DNA of 64,000 nucleotides from Neoakkermansia glycaniphila (GCF_001683795.1 NZ_LIGX01000041.1:1-64000); one strand, 5' to 3'; shown: positions 16,895 to 25,754, counted from the stretch's first letter. The notes: generated by a model from the sequence alone, not told the origin. Made by a program: numbers and translations.

Positions 16895-17543
16895 GTTTTC
16901 GGGTATGGTTTGGGAGCTTTTGCTGTTTGCCCTGTTTTTCATCTTTTCCCAGCTGAGTCCGGGGCCGGATGTAGCGCTGGTGTTCCGTGCGGCTCTTTCG
17001 CGGGGTTTTCGGGCAGGGGCTGCCGTGGGGCTGGGATGCAGTGCCGGGCTGGTATTCCATGCGGCACTGGTGTGTTCGCTGGGGGCGGCCTTGCTGGACT
17101 GGACGTATGCGCCGTATGTGTGTGCGGCTGCCGGGGGCTGGTTGCTGTTTCTTGCTTGGAAGGTGTATCCCCGCCGGGGTGTGTCGCAGGATGCCGGGAT
17201 GGAGGGAGCTGCGCCAAAGGAGAGTCTGGCTTTGTTTTTCCGCGATGGGCTGGTGAGCAATGTGCTGAATCCGAAGGTGACGTTTTTTCTGCTTTCTCTG
17301 GCGACTCCGCTGTTGCGCCGCCATGACGAGCCTTGGTTCCCGTGGGTGATGGGGCTGGCGATGGTGGTGCCTGCCGCCTGCGGGTGGATGCTGTGGTCGG
17401 GGCTGCTGCAGTTTCCCGTATTGAGGGCGTGCTATGTGAGGCATACGCGCGGTATCGAGATGGTGTTCGCCGTGCTGCTGGCCGTGTTTGCTGCGGGGTG
17501 TTTCGTGAGTGCGGCGGCGTGGTCGCCATCGGTGCAGGGATGA
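16881..17543 (+). CDS. LysE/RhtB family amino acid exporter
   Basis: A 220-residue membrane protein with about six helices. The motif SQLSPGPDVALVFRAALSRGFRAG is the hallmark of LysE/RhtB exporters, and GLVSNVLNPKVTFFLL is the second conserved segment. Such proteins export amino acids or related metabolites; the specific one is not evident. It begins inside the end of sulP (14-nt overlap), so the two are likely co-translated. A second start at 16905 (MVWELLLFALFF) would also fit. Confidence 0.87.
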   Translation: MVHVEFSGMVWELLLFALFFIFSQLSPGPDVALVFRAALSRGFRAGAAVGLGCSAGLVFHAALVCSLGAALLDWTYAPYVCAAAGGWLLFLAWKVYPRRGVSQDAGMEGAAPKESLALFFRDGLVSNVLNPKVTFFLLSLATPLLRRHDEPWFPWVMGLAMVVPAACGWMLWSGLLQFPVLRACYVRHTRGIEMVFAVLLAVFAAGCFVSAAAWSPSVQG

Positions 17544-17611
17544 GCGGAAAGGGGTGTATCATGGCGCATTTCCCGCTTTTCTTTTTCAATCGGTTTGTTC
17601 ATCATTCGGGC

Positions 17612-18163
17612 ATGCGTTTTCGTCCGGGTTCTCTCCTGTGTTTGTGTGCTCTTTTTTGTGCCGGGTGCGGCGATTCGGAGAATCGCAATGCCCGTTATAC
17701 GACGTCCGAGAAGAAGGAGCCGCCGCGGCCCGAGGTGCAGGCGATTGAGCTGAAGCCGGATGCGGGGAGTTCCCGCGAGGAGGAGCCGGAGGAGGGCATG
17801 GCTTCGGTCGGTACGCGCAAGTTCAAGATTTTCAGTGCATATGCTGGGGAGGATATCAATCAGCTTCTCGGCGTTTCGGGGCGTACGCTGGTGCTCAGTT
17901 TCGTGGCTCCGCAATGGTGCCCGCACAGCAAGGAGATGGTGGCTTCGCTGAAGAAGGTGGCCGAGAGCGCGCAGGGGCAGCTGCAGGTGGTGTATGTGGA
18001 TGCGGATGCCTTTCCCCAGCTGGCGAATAGCAACCGTTTCCATATCGAGAAGGTGCCGATGACGTTTGTCTATTCCGAGGGGATGCTGCTGTATTCCTTT
18101 ACCGGCAACGAATCTCCGGCCAGGATACAGGAGCACCTGACGGCGGCCAAAACACAGAACTGA
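17612..18163 (+). CDS. Thioredoxin-fold lipoprotein with CxxS site
   Basis: A 183-residue probable lipoprotein. The signal MRFRPGSLLCLCALFCAGC ends in a lipobox-like CAG-Cys. A charged linker rich in Glu, Lys and Pro (about 30-65) leads to a thioredoxin fold (about 75-180): LVLSFVAPQWCPHSKEM, VVYVDADAFPQLANSNRFHIEKVPMTFVY. The cis-Pro after KV is present. The active site reads Cys-Pro-His-Ser, so the second (resolving) Cys is missing; a dithiol oxidoreductase role is doubtful and a monothiol or thiol-binding role is possible. An upstream ATG at 17561 would add 17 residues and spoil the lipoprotein signal. Confidence 0.72.
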   Translation: MRFRPGSLLCLCALFCAGCGDSENRNARYTTSEKKEPPRPEVQAIELKPDAGSSREEEPEEGMASVGTRKFKIFSAYAGEDINQLLGVSGRTLVLSFVAPQWCPHSKEMVASLKKVAESAQGQLQVVYVDADAFPQLANSNRFHIEKVPMTFVYSEGMLLYSFTGNESPARIQEHLTAAKTQN

Positions 18164-18184
18164 TTTCCATACCTACTTGTTACC

Positions 18185-19159
18185 ATGAGAATTCTGACAG
18201 GACTCCAGCCGAGCGGCAAGCTCCATATCGGCAATTATTTCGGCGCGATCGAACCGGCGGTTCGTTTGCAGACGCAGGGCGAGGCTTTCTATTTCATTGC
18301 GAATTACCACGCGATGACGACAATGGAGAGCGCAGAAGCTCTGCAGGAGAATACGTTCAATCTGGCCTTGGATTTCATTTCCTGCGGGCTTGATCCTGAA
18401 CATTCCGTGCTGTTCGTGCAGTCCGCCGTGCCGGAGGTGAACGAGCTGGCATGGATTCTCAGTACGGTGTGCCCGATGGGTCTGCTGGAAAGGTGCCATT
18501 CCTACAAGGATAAGGTGGCCAAGGGGTTCCAGCCTCAGCATGCGCTGTTTGCCTATCCGGCGCTGATGGCGGCGGATATTCTGCTGTACGATTCCGATCT
18601 GGTGCCTGTGGGCAAGGATCAGAAGCAGCATCTGGAGGTGACGCGCGATCTCGCCGGGAAGATGAACGATGCGTTCGGCGAGGGTCTGTTCAAGTTGCCC
18701 GAAGCTTTGATTGCCGAGAATACGGCTGTGGTGCCGGGGCTGGACGGGCAGAAGATGAGTAAGAGCTACGGCAATACGCTGCCGATTTTCGGCGAAGAGA
18801 AGCCGCTGCTGAAGATGGTGAACAAGAAGATTCTGACGGATTCGACTCCGCTGGAAGATCCGAAGCCCGTGGAGGGTTCCGTGCTGTTGCAGCTGTACAG
18901 GCTGTTCGCGGGTGAAGCGGAGTATCAGGCGATGGTGGATGCACACCTTGCCGGCGGCGTGGGGTATGGTACGTTCAAGAAGCAGTTGTTTGAGGCGTAC
19001 TGGGAGTATTTCCGTCCGGCTCGCGAGTGCAGGGAGGCCCTGCTGCAGGATCCGGCCCATATTACGGATGTGCTGGACAAGGGCGCCGCACGGGCTCGTG
19101 AAGAGGCTGCCAAGGTGCTGACTCGCGTGCGCAGGGCCGTAGGTCTTGGCTGGCATTGA
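18185..19159 (+). CDS. trpS: Tryptophanyl-tRNA synthetase
   Basis: A 324-residue class I synthetase charging tRNA-Trp. It opens with RILTGLQPSGKLHIGNYFGA (the HIGH-type motif HIGN) and has KMSKSYGNTLP for the KMSKS loop, with VGKDQKQHLEVTRDLA in between. Length is usual for bacterial TrpRS. The gene starts 21 nt after the thioredoxin-like gene and probably shares its transcript; no separate promoter was convincing. Confidence 0.96.
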   Translation: MRILTGLQPSGKLHIGNYFGAIEPAVRLQTQGEAFYFIANYHAMTTMESAEALQENTFNLALDFISCGLDPEHSVLFVQSAVPEVNELAWILSTVCPMGLLERCHSYKDKVAKGFQPQHALFAYPALMAADILLYDSDLVPVGKDQKQHLEVTRDLAGKMNDAFGEGLFKLPEALIAENTAVVPGLDGQKMSKSYGNTLPIFGEEKPLLKMVNKKILTDSTPLEDPKPVEGSVLLQLYRLFAGEAEYQAMVDAHLAGGVGYGTFKKQLFEAYWEYFRPARECREALLQDPAHITDVLDKGAARAREEAAKVLTRVRRAVGLGWH

Positions 19160-19236
19160 TTTCCTCCCGCCATGCTTCGCCTGCACGGGAGACCGTGTGC
19201 GGAACCGTGGCGGTTGTGTGATGCCGTGATTGTTTT

Positions 19237-19836
19237 ATGTTCAGAATCATTGCCGGATGCATGACTTTCGTTCTTGGGTGCCTGGTGCTGCTGGGCGTCT
19301 GGGCATGGATGAATTCGTCTTCGAACGGCAGCAGTGAGGAAGCGCATGCTTTTGCTACGGCGATTTTTGACCGGAATGAGGAGAGGTTTCGCGAGATGTC
19401 GGATTTTATGGATGCCCATCCCCAGGTGGGTGTGTTTGCCCGCAAGCCGTTGATGCCCGGGGCCGATCCGCGCAAGAGGTGCGAGACGTTCTATCGGGAC
19501 GGAGCTTTCGGTGAACCGGGGTATGAGGCTGATGCTTTATCCATGGGGTTGAAGACGCGGGAGGTGCGGCGGATGCTGGATCTGATGAAGCGCAGCCGTG
19601 TGTGCCGAGTTGTACGTCAGGCGGACGGGACGGTGTGTATGCTGGATTTGCCTGCTTCGTTCCCTGCGGCGGGTTGTGTATGCATTGTCCATTTCGTGAT
19701 GCAGAGTGATTTGCCGGAAGTCCAGAAGGGGACGACCAGGACGCAGCTCCGCGAAGACGGCTGGTATGCGGTGCATAATCTGGGCAGGAAGGGGCATATC
19801 CCGGTGGAGACGACCTGCGGCGACGCATGGCGGTGA
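19237..19836 (+). CDS. Membrane-anchored protein of unknown function
   Basis: A 199-residue protein with a single N-terminal hydrophobic helix (about 3-25), then a soluble, probably periplasmic part. No family recognised. The soluble part has a helical EEAHAFATAIFDRNEERFREMSDF stretch and later LPASFPAAGCVCIVHFVMQSD, with several Cys. The last part shows TTRTQLREDGWYAVHNLGRKG. It may be an envelope protein of narrow distribution. The start at 19237 is 77 nt after trpS. Confidence 0.6.
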   Translation: MFRIIAGCMTFVLGCLVLLGVWAWMNSSSNGSSEEAHAFATAIFDRNEERFREMSDFMDAHPQVGVFARKPLMPGADPRKRCETFYRDGAFGEPGYEADALSMGLKTREVRRMLDLMKRSRVCRVVRQADGTVCMLDLPASFPAAGCVCIVHFVMQSDLPEVQKGTTRTQLREDGWYAVHNLGRKGHIPVETTCGDAWR

Positions 19837-19864
19837 GCAGGATGGTGCGCCGTGCCGATTTGTC

Positions 19865-19898
19865 TTGATTCCTGCAGATGAAGCTTCTACTGTAGAAG
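19865..19898 (+). promoter_or_regulatory. Promoter with an overlapping palindromic operator candidate
   Basis: TTGATT (19865-19870), 17-nt spacer, TACTGT (19888-19893). The -10 lies inside a perfect inverted repeat CTTCTAC-T-GTAGAAG (19884-19898). The transcript would start at or next to the ATG at 19900, so a protein bound to the palindrome would block the promoter and initiation region together. Confidence 0.5.
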
Positions 19899-19899
19899 T

Positions 19900-20286
19900 A
19901 TGAAGACGGTTTTCGTTTGGCTTTGTGTGTTCGGCATGTCTTGTTCCGACGTTGCCGTTGCAGGGGGGAAGGATGTCCGTACGGAACGTGCATCTGAGCC
20001 CCGGCCGAAGAGGCCGGGCAAGTATCCGGTAGAGGTGGAAGATTATGGCAGCGTATTCAAGTACAGGGACAAGGCGTATTCTTCTGTGCGCGAGCTGTTG
20101 AAGGCCTTGGATACCAAGAAGTATTATGATGTGGCTATCAATTTCAAGTCAGTGAACGATGAGGTTGGGCTTCGCGTGATCCGGGAGTTGATGGCGGCAG
20201 GTATGAAGGTCAATTTTGTCAAATTCGGTCGTAACAATGGTATGCCGCGTTTTGTAGAGGTGGAGCAGGTGTTGAGCCTCCGTTAA
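19900..20286 (+). CDS. Small exported protein of unknown function
   Basis: A 128-residue protein. The signal-like start MKTVFVWLCVFGMSCSDVAVA suggests export (cut near Ala21). A Lys/Arg/Pro-rich linker leads to a compact alpha/beta domain (about 45-128) containing FKYRDKAYSSVRELLKALDTKKYYDVAINF and LRVIRELMAAGMKVNFVKFGR. The shape recalls ExbD-type or BON-type small periplasmic domains; I would not call it either. The gene has its own promoter with a palindrome over the -10 and a terminator just after its stop. Confidence 0.65.
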   Translation: MKTVFVWLCVFGMSCSDVAVAGGKDVRTERASEPRPKRPGKYPVEVEDYGSVFKYRDKAYSSVRELLKALDTKKYYDVAINFKSVNDEVGLRVIRELMAAGMKVNFVKFGRNNGMPRFVEVEQVLSLR

Positions 20287-20293
20287 AAGAAAA

Positions 20294-20323
20294 AACGCTC
20301 CGTCCGCCAAGGGATGGAGCGTT
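20294..20323. terminator. Bidirectional terminator
   Basis: AACGCTCC (20294-20301) pairs with GGAGCGTT (20316-20323), extended inward by a G-U and three more pairs; A-run before and GTTTT after. It sits between two convergent genes, the small exported protein and the DEAD-box helicase. Confidence 0.8.
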
Positions 20324-20351
20324 GTTTTGTCGAGAATGTTCGGATGCCGGG

Positions 20352-22166
20352 TCAGTTGCCGTAGCGGCGGCTGTATCCGCCGCCGTCTCCGCGGTCGCGA
20401 CGCGTGCGGGGTGCGCGGTCGTTACGGTCGCGTCGGTTACCGTAGCCTCCGCCGTCGCGGTAGCTGTTGCCCTTGCGGTAGCCGCTGCGGGGGCGCTGGA
20501 AGGATTCGGCGTCTCCGGCGGGTTTGCCTTTGTCTTCGCGGACGTTGACTTCGTAGCCGCAGATCATGGTGGTGGAGAGTCGTTCCTTGAGCTGTTCGGC
20601 GACGGAGGGGTCGACTTCGATGAGGCAGTGTTTCGGGAACATGCGGATGTCGCCGACGGTGCCTTTGGGTGCGCCGCCTTCGTTGTAGAGGAGTCCGGCG
20701 ATGTCCTTGGGGCGGATGCCGAGCATTTTGCCGCCGTTCATGAAGAGGGTGACGGTGTCTTCCATGCCTGCCCATGAGTGGCCTTTTTCGTAGCGTTCTT
20801 CTCCGGCCGGCTGTTCATCGGTATCGGCCTGGCGGGGGCGGGAGTAGCGGGAGGGCTTGTCTTCGGGGATGGGCTGGATTTCCCGCGAGGTGCGGGAGAC
20901 GAGGAGGCTGAACATGGCCGCGACGAGTTCTTCGGCGGGAAGTTCGACTTCGCGCATTTCGTCCGGCAGGCCGCTGCCTGTTTTGACGCGTTCGAGGATG
21001 TCATCCACGAGGGCTTCCTTGCGCATTTGATCGACCTGCTCGGCGGTCATGACGGTTTCCCGGTTCATTTTTGTGCCGATGAAGCGTTCGATGCGGCCGA
21101 GCAGGGAGAAGTCGCGCCTGCCGATGAAGGAGATGGCCTTGCCTTTGCGCCCTGCGCGGGCGGTGCGGCCGATGCGGTGGACGTAGTCTTCGGGGTCGCG
21201 GGGGAGTTCGAAGTTGACAACGGCGTCCACATCGTCCACATCGAGGCCGCGGGCGGCGATGTCGGTGGCGACGAGGATGCGGAGGTTGCCGCGGCGGAAG
21301 GAGTCCATGACGCGTTCGCGGAGGTTCTGGGGCATGTCGCCATGGAGGCGGTCGACGGCGTAGCCGCGGGCCATGAGGCCGTCCACGATGTCGTCGACGA
21401 CTCGTTTGGTGTTGGCGAAGACGAGGCCCATTTTGACCTTGCCCATTTCCATGAGGCGGCTGAGGACTTCGATGCGGGAGGAGAAGACAACTTCGTAAAC
21501 GAGCTGTTCGATGGTGGGTACGGTGAGAGTGGGCCGTTCGATGTTGACTTCGACGGGAGATTCGGTGAAGCGGGAAAGGAGGTGGCGGATGGCCGGGGAC
21601 ATGGTGGCCGAGAAGAAGAGGGTCTGCTTCTGCTCGGGCAGGGAGGAGGCGATGCGTTCGATGTCTTCGAGGAAGCCCATGTCGAGCATCTGGTCGGCTT
21701 CGTCGAGGATGAGCATGCGGAGTTCGTCGAGGCGGAGTGCTCCCTGTTCCATGAGGTCCATGACGCGGCCGGGGGTGCCGACGACGAACTGGACGCCGCG
21801 CTGGAGGGCATCAAGCTGCGGGCGGAAGGAGGCGCCGCCGTAGATGGGTACGGCTGAGACGCCGTCGAGGAAGAGGGCGAGTTTGTCCACTTCGCGGCAG
21901 ATCTGTACGGCGAGTTCGCGGGTGGGGCAGAGGCAGAGTACCTGCACGGCTCGAACGCCGGGGTCGATGGCCTCGAGCGCGGGGATGGAGAAGGCGAGCG
22001 TTTTGCCGGAGCCGGTGTGGGAAAGGCCGAGGATATCGGAGCCGGAGAGGGCTGCCGGGATGGCCTGCGCCTGGATGGCGGAGGGAGTTTCAAAGCCCAG
22101 GACCTCGATGGCTTCGAGGATTTCGGGGCAGATGCCGAGTTCGGAAAACGTGGTGGTGGACGTCAT
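20352..22166 (-). CDS. DEAD-box ATP-dependent RNA helicase
   Basis: A 604-residue helicase of the DeaD/CsdA type, unwinding RNA in ribosome assembly or mRNA decay. The core (about 5-370) shows a Q motif (FSELGICPEILEAIEVLGFETPSAIQ), ASTGSGKT-type SHTGSGKT, PTRELA, LDEADQMLDMGF, SAT and HRIGRTARAGRKG. A C-terminal DbpA-like RNA-binding domain follows (about 470-555: VTLFMNGGKMLGIRPKDIAGLLYNEG). The tail is rich in Arg, Gly, Tyr and Asp, as in cold-shock RNA helicases. I set the start at 22166 (MTSTTTFSELG); the frame extends upstream only as antisense of the next gene. Confidence 0.93.
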   Translation of the reverse strand: MTSTTTFSELGICPEILEAIEVLGFETPSAIQAQAIPAALSGSDILGLSHTGSGKTLAFSIPALEAIDPGVRAVQVLCLCPTRELAVQICREVDKLALFLDGVSAVPIYGGASFRPQLDALQRGVQFVVGTPGRVMDLMEQGALRLDELRMLILDEADQMLDMGFLEDIERIASSLPEQKQTLFFSATMSPAIRHLLSRFTESPVEVNIERPTLTVPTIEQLVYEVVFSSRIEVLSRLMEMGKVKMGLVFANTKRVVDDIVDGLMARGYAVDRLHGDMPQNLRERVMDSFRRGNLRILVATDIAARGLDVDDVDAVVNFELPRDPEDYVHRIGRTARAGRKGKAISFIGRRDFSLLGRIERFIGTKMNRETVMTAEQVDQMRKEALVDDILERVKTGSGLPDEMREVELPAEELVAAMFSLLVSRTSREIQPIPEDKPSRYSRPRQADTDEQPAGEERYEKGHSWAGMEDTVTLFMNGGKMLGIRPKDIAGLLYNEGGAPKGTVGDIRMFPKHCLIEVDPSVAEQLKERLSTTMICGYEVNVREDKGKPAGDAESFQRPRSGYRKGNSYRDGGGYGNRRDRNDRAPRTRRDRGDGGGYSRRYGN

Positions 22167-22301
22167 AGGCTTTAATGCGACATGACAATGCCTTTGTGTG
22201 AAGTATTTGTCGAGAATATAAGGCGGCGATGACGTGTTTCCCGTTCGCTGTCCTTTTTGCCGCTTGTGTTTTGGGGGGCGTCGTGGTATTTTTGCAGGGC
22301 A

Positions 22302-23201
22302 ATGAGTAAGTGTTTTCTCGTTTCGGTTTGTGCTGTTCTGTTGTCCGCATGCGAGTCCCAAAAGGTGCCGACGACTTACTACGAAGCCGACACTCCGGGG
22401 TATGTGGAGAGCATTGTGGTGGACGAATCCCGGCAGGTCGGATATATGGGCACGCAGGGCGATAAGCTGGATGTGAGCGGACGGAAGGGGAAGGGTTTGA
22501 TTGTGATGACCGGGTGCGAGAACGGCGCTCCGGTGCGCCGGAATGTGACGAAGCCGGGTGTTCTGCATTCCCCGAGGGCGCTGACTCTGCATGGCGGTCT
22601 GCTGTATGCGGCGGACCGCGGTCGTATCGTGAGCGTCGATACGAAGTCGGGCAAGGTGTCCACGGTGGCGGATTTGTCGAAGGCCGGAGTGGAGTCGATG
22701 CACGATGCGACATGGGCGGGTGAACGGATGTTCGTTTCCTCCCAGACGAAGAACAGGATTTACGAGGTGAATCCCGCAACGGGAAAATTTGCCGAAGTGC
22801 AGTCGAGCGAGCCTTTCCGCGGGCCGAAGGGGCTGACGTGGGATGATGGGGCGAAGCGGTTGCTCGTTTGTGAGTACGGGAGCGGCGAGAAGGTAGCGGA
22901 CGGCCGTATTCTGTCTCTTGATCCGGCGACGGGAAAGGTGGAGCAGGTATGCGGACACCGGGGGAAGTTCAGCGGTCTGGCCCTGAATAAGGGGTTCCTG
23001 TATTTTTCCGATTGGAACAGGAAGAGCCGCCAGCCGGGCGCGGTGTGCAAGATGGATTTGAAGTCGGGGAAGGTGGAGGCTGTGACGCGCAAGCAGATGA
23101 ACGGTGCTGCCGATTTTTGCGTGACGAAGGATGGAGTGGTCGTGGTGCCTGCGCTTTTCGACAAGAAGCTTTGGATCATCTATCCGAAGCAGGAGTATTG
23201 A
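22302..23201 (+). CDS. Beta-propeller-like lipoprotein
   Basis: A 299-residue lipoprotein: MSKCFLVSVCAVLLSAC gives a good lipobox LSAC. The body is a run of short blade-like repeats, each with a glycine-rich turn and a hydrophobic strand, as in SMP-30/NHL propellers: SIVVDESRQVGYMG, LTLHGGLLYAADRGRIVSVDTKSGK, IYEVNPATGKFAEV, ILSLDPATGKVEQV, LNKGFLYFSDWN. No catalytic motif is clear. It may be a gluconolactonase-type fold or a binding propeller. Start at 22302 gives the lipoprotein signal; the gene is divergent from the helicase gene. Confidence 0.7.
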   Translation: MSKCFLVSVCAVLLSACESQKVPTTYYEADTPGYVESIVVDESRQVGYMGTQGDKLDVSGRKGKGLIVMTGCENGAPVRRNVTKPGVLHSPRALTLHGGLLYAADRGRIVSVDTKSGKVSTVADLSKAGVESMHDATWAGERMFVSSQTKNRIYEVNPATGKFAEVQSSEPFRGPKGLTWDDGAKRLLVCEYGSGEKVADGRILSLDPATGKVEQVCGHRGKFSGLALNKGFLYFSDWNRKSRQPGAVCKMDLKSGKVEAVTRKQMNGAADFCVTKDGVVVVPALFDKKLWIIYPKQEY

Positions 23202-23251
23202 GCGGTGCTGGCCGGTGCGGCAAAAGGCTCCATTGTGCTGCGGCATCGTGA

Positions 23252-23280
23252 TTGACTTTGCCGGAGGCGGGGAGTACACT
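23252..23280 (+). promoter_or_regulatory. Promoter of argD
   Basis: TTGACT (23252-23257), 17-nt spacer, TACACT (23275-23280). Transcript start near 23287 gives a 10-nt leader before the ATG at 23297, with no Shine-Dalgarno site. Confidence 0.7.
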
Positions 23281-23296
23281 CGCTGCCTTGACGATC

Positions 23297-24532
23297 ATGA
23301 ATAACCAGTATGTTCTTCCCACATACGGACGCGCGCCCATCACGATGGTGAAGGGTGAGGGTTCCCTGATGTGGGACAGCGACGGGAAGTCCTATGTGGA
23401 CTTCTGTTCGGGGATTGCGACATGCTCCCTCGGCCACTGCAATCCCGTAGTGACGGATGCGCTTTGCCGACAGGCGAAGACGCTCATGCACTGTTCCAAT
23501 CTGTACGGCATTGCCCAGCAGAACGAGCTTGCGGAGGTGATTGTCCGAGATTTCATCAAGCTGCCGGGGCGCGTGTTTTTCTCCAACAGCGGCGCCGAGG
23601 CGAATGACGGCATGATCAAGGTGGCGCGGCGTTTCGGCCACAGGAGGCCAGCGGCAGACGGTTCGCCCCGCTATGAGGTGATTACCTTCCAGAAGTCGTT
23701 CCACGGCCGTACGCTCGGTTCGATGGCAGCTACGGGGCAGGATAAGATCAAGGCGGAGTTCGATCCGATGCTGCATGGGTTCAAGCACGTGCCGTTCAAT
23801 GATCTGGCTGCGGTGAAGGCTGCCATCGGCAAGGAGACGGCAGCCATCATGCTCGAAGCAGTGCAGGGCGAAGGCGGGGTGAATCCCTGCAGACCCGAGT
23901 TTCTCCGCGGGCTTGCCGAGTTGTGCCGCGAGCACGATCTTCTGTTGATGATGGACGAGGTGCAGTGCGGTTTTGCTCGTTGCGGTACGATGATGGGCTG
24001 GCAGGCCGTGGCTCCCGATGTGCAGCCGGACTGCGTGTCCTGCGCTAAGGGGATGGGCGGCGGTTTTCCCGTGGGCGCGTTCTGGGTGAGCAACCGGGTG
24101 TTCGACGGCAAGGGAACGGAGCTTTCCTCGATCATGGGGCCCGGTTCCCACGGTTCGACATTCGGAGGTACTCCGCTCGCCTGTGCGACTTCCCATGCGG
24201 TGGTGACGGAGATCGTGCGCGCCGGGCTGGCCGAGCGTGCGAACAGGCTCGGAGACAAGATCCGCGAGGAGGTTCTTTCATGGAATCTGCCTGTGGTGGA
24301 AGGCGTGCGCGGACTGGGGCTTTTGTTGGGGATCGGCCTGAATGCCGGCCTTGTCGATGTGCCTGAAGGTGGCACTTCCGCCGGAGTGGTGAGCAATATG
24401 CTGCGCGAAGAGGGTCTGCTGACGGTGCCTGCCGGGCCGGATACGGTGCGCCTGATTCCTGCGCTGACGATTCCCGAGGATGTGCTGATGCAGGGCCTGG
24501 GCATCCTGAAGGATGTGCTGTCCCGCTTCTGA
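23297..24532 (+). CDS. argD: Acetylornithine aminotransferase (ArgD-like)
   Basis: A 411-residue class III PLP aminotransferase. The order GIATCSLGHCNPVV, VFFSNSGAEAND (PLP phosphate site), FHGRTLGSMAATGQ, EAVQGEGGV, DEVQCGFAR and CAKGMGGGFPVGAFW (PLP lysine) is that of ArgD/ornithine-type enzymes. It would transfer the amino group in arginine (and possibly lysine) synthesis. The start at 23297 is preferred because it lies 10 nt after the promoter's transcript start and gives MNNQYVLPTYGR, the family beginning. Other class III members such as GabT cannot be wholly excluded. Confidence 0.87.
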   Translation: MNNQYVLPTYGRAPITMVKGEGSLMWDSDGKSYVDFCSGIATCSLGHCNPVVTDALCRQAKTLMHCSNLYGIAQQNELAEVIVRDFIKLPGRVFFSNSGAEANDGMIKVARRFGHRRPAADGSPRYEVITFQKSFHGRTLGSMAATGQDKIKAEFDPMLHGFKHVPFNDLAAVKAAIGKETAAIMLEAVQGEGGVNPCRPEFLRGLAELCREHDLLLMMDEVQCGFARCGTMMGWQAVAPDVQPDCVSCAKGMGGGFPVGAFWVSNRVFDGKGTELSSIMGPGSHGSTFGGTPLACATSHAVVTEIVRAGLAERANRLGDKIREEVLSWNLPVVEGVRGLGLLLGIGLNAGLVDVPEGGTSAGVVSNMLREEGLLTVPAGPDTVRLIPALTIPEDVLMQGLGILKDVLSRF

Positions 24533-24561
24533 GGAATCGCCCGTTTGGAGATGTTTCAAGC

Positions 24562-24597
24562 AAAAACCGCAACTGCTTGACGGCGGTTGCGGTTTTT
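24562..24597. terminator. Strong bidirectional terminator between argD and the GH43 gene
   Basis: 12-bp stem AAAAACCGCAAC (24562-24573) with GTTGCGGTTTTT (24586-24597) plus inner pairs and a T-run after. It serves the convergent argD and GH43 genes. Confidence 0.9.
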
Positions 24598-24620
24598 TTG
24601 CGCCGGGGAGAGGGAAATTG

Positions 24621-25754
24621 TCAGGGGAGCTGCCAGCGGTTCTTCCATTCGAGTTTGGGTTTCCCGTCCTCGAAGCGGATGGGGAGCCACATGTAGCGGC
24701 CGTCGATGGCGTTCTGAGGTTTCCAGATGTCTGCCATGAAGATGTAGGTGCCGGGTTTGCCCTGCACAGGGAGTATATAGGTGCTTTGCCCGCCGAACGT
24801 TTTGTCGGCACGAGGACCGGTGCAGGGGTTGCCGAGTTCTTTCCACGGGCCTTCGATTTTGTCCGCTACGGCGCTGCGGGCGGCATTTGGATACCAGCCC
24901 GAGCATCCTGAGCCGATGAAGTAGTATTTGCCTTCATGCTTAAAGACGGCGGGAGCTTCCATGAACCTGCCGGGGAAGGCGCGGACGAAGCGCCCGTTGT
25001 GGGCGGTGTAGTCGTCCGTGAGCTGGGCGATGTGCGTGGTGCCGTTTTCCTCCGAGGAGTAGATGTGGTATGCCTTGCCGTCGTCATCCACAAAGATGGT
25101 CATGTCGCGGCTCATCTGGCCGCCGGGAAAATCGCGCTTGAAGAAAGCGGCGAGATCTGCCCCTTCCGGATAGCTGCTGGAAGTGAGCTTGGGCATGCTG
25201 CCTTCGGCGGCAAGGGTGCGCTTTTCCTTCTGCATGTCGACCGGCCATTGCCCGGCATTGACGCGTCCTGCGCGCAGGAAGGTGAAGGGGCCCGTCGGCT
25301 TGTCCGCCACGGCTGTGCCTGCGTAGGCTGCCCCGTATCCCTTGCCCTTGAGTTCGAGGTGGAACCACATGACGTATTTGCCCGTTTTGCTGTTGTAGAC
25401 GACTTTGGGGCGTTCGAGAATGCATCCTTTGACGATGGGGGATTTGGCGTCGTCAGAGACTTTCAGGGCGATTCCTTCGTCTTTCCAGTTGTAGAGGTCT
25501 TTTGAGGAGTAGCAATGGACGCCGACCTGAGCGTAGTTGCCGGCATCGCCTTCGATTTTGTGTTCTCCGTACCAGTAGTAGGTGCCGCGGTCATACAGGA
25601 TGCCTCCTCCGTGGGCGTTGATGTGGACTCCGTTGTTGTCCGTCCAAATTTGGCCGGGTGAGAAGGAATCGTGCAGGGGTGCCTGAGTGTCCGGTGCGGC
25701 TGAGACGGTTCCGCAAAGAACCGTGAGAGTGAAGAGTGCGGGATAGGAATTCAT
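24621..25754 (-). CDS. Glycoside hydrolase family 43 (subfamily 24-like)
   Basis: A 377-residue secreted five-bladed propeller glycosidase. The signal peptide (MNSYPALFTLTVLCGTVSAA) is clear. The opening HINAHGGGILYDRGTYYWYGE is characteristic of GH43 exo-beta-1,3-galactosidases such as subfamily 24, in which the usual general-base Asp is absent. Other marks are VKGCILERPKVVYN, RDMTIFVDDDGKAYHIYSSEENG, FMEAPAVFKHEGKYYFIGSGCSGW. A role in trimming beta-1,3-galactose from mucin or arabinogalactan chains is an inference. It follows the lipoprotein array on the same strand; no promoter was found between the array terminator and its start. Confidence 0.82.
   Translation of the reverse strand: MNSYPALFTLTVLCGTVSAAPDTQAPLHDSFSPGQIWTDNNGVHINAHGGGILYDRGTYYWYGEHKIEGDAGNYAQVGVHCYSSKDLYNWKDEGIALKVSDDAKSPIVKGCILERPKVVYNSKTGKYVMWFHLELKGKGYGAAYAGTAVADKPTGPFTFLRAGRVNAGQWPVDMQKEKRTLAAEGSMPKLTSSSYPEGADLAAFFKRDFPGGQMSRDMTIFVDDDGKAYHIYSSEENGTTHIAQLTDDYTAHNGRFVRAFPGRFMEAPAVFKHEGKYYFIGSGCSGWYPNAARSAVADKIEGPWKELGNPCTGPRADKTFGGQSTYILPVQGKPGTYIFMADIWKPQNAIDGRYMWLPIRFEDGKPKLEWKNRWQLP

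Noticed and set aside
22167..23279. Upstream extension of the DEAD-box helicase frame to 975 residues
   Set aside because: The extra part is antisense to the lipoprotein gene at 22302 and the helicase Q motif begins right after the Met at 22166.
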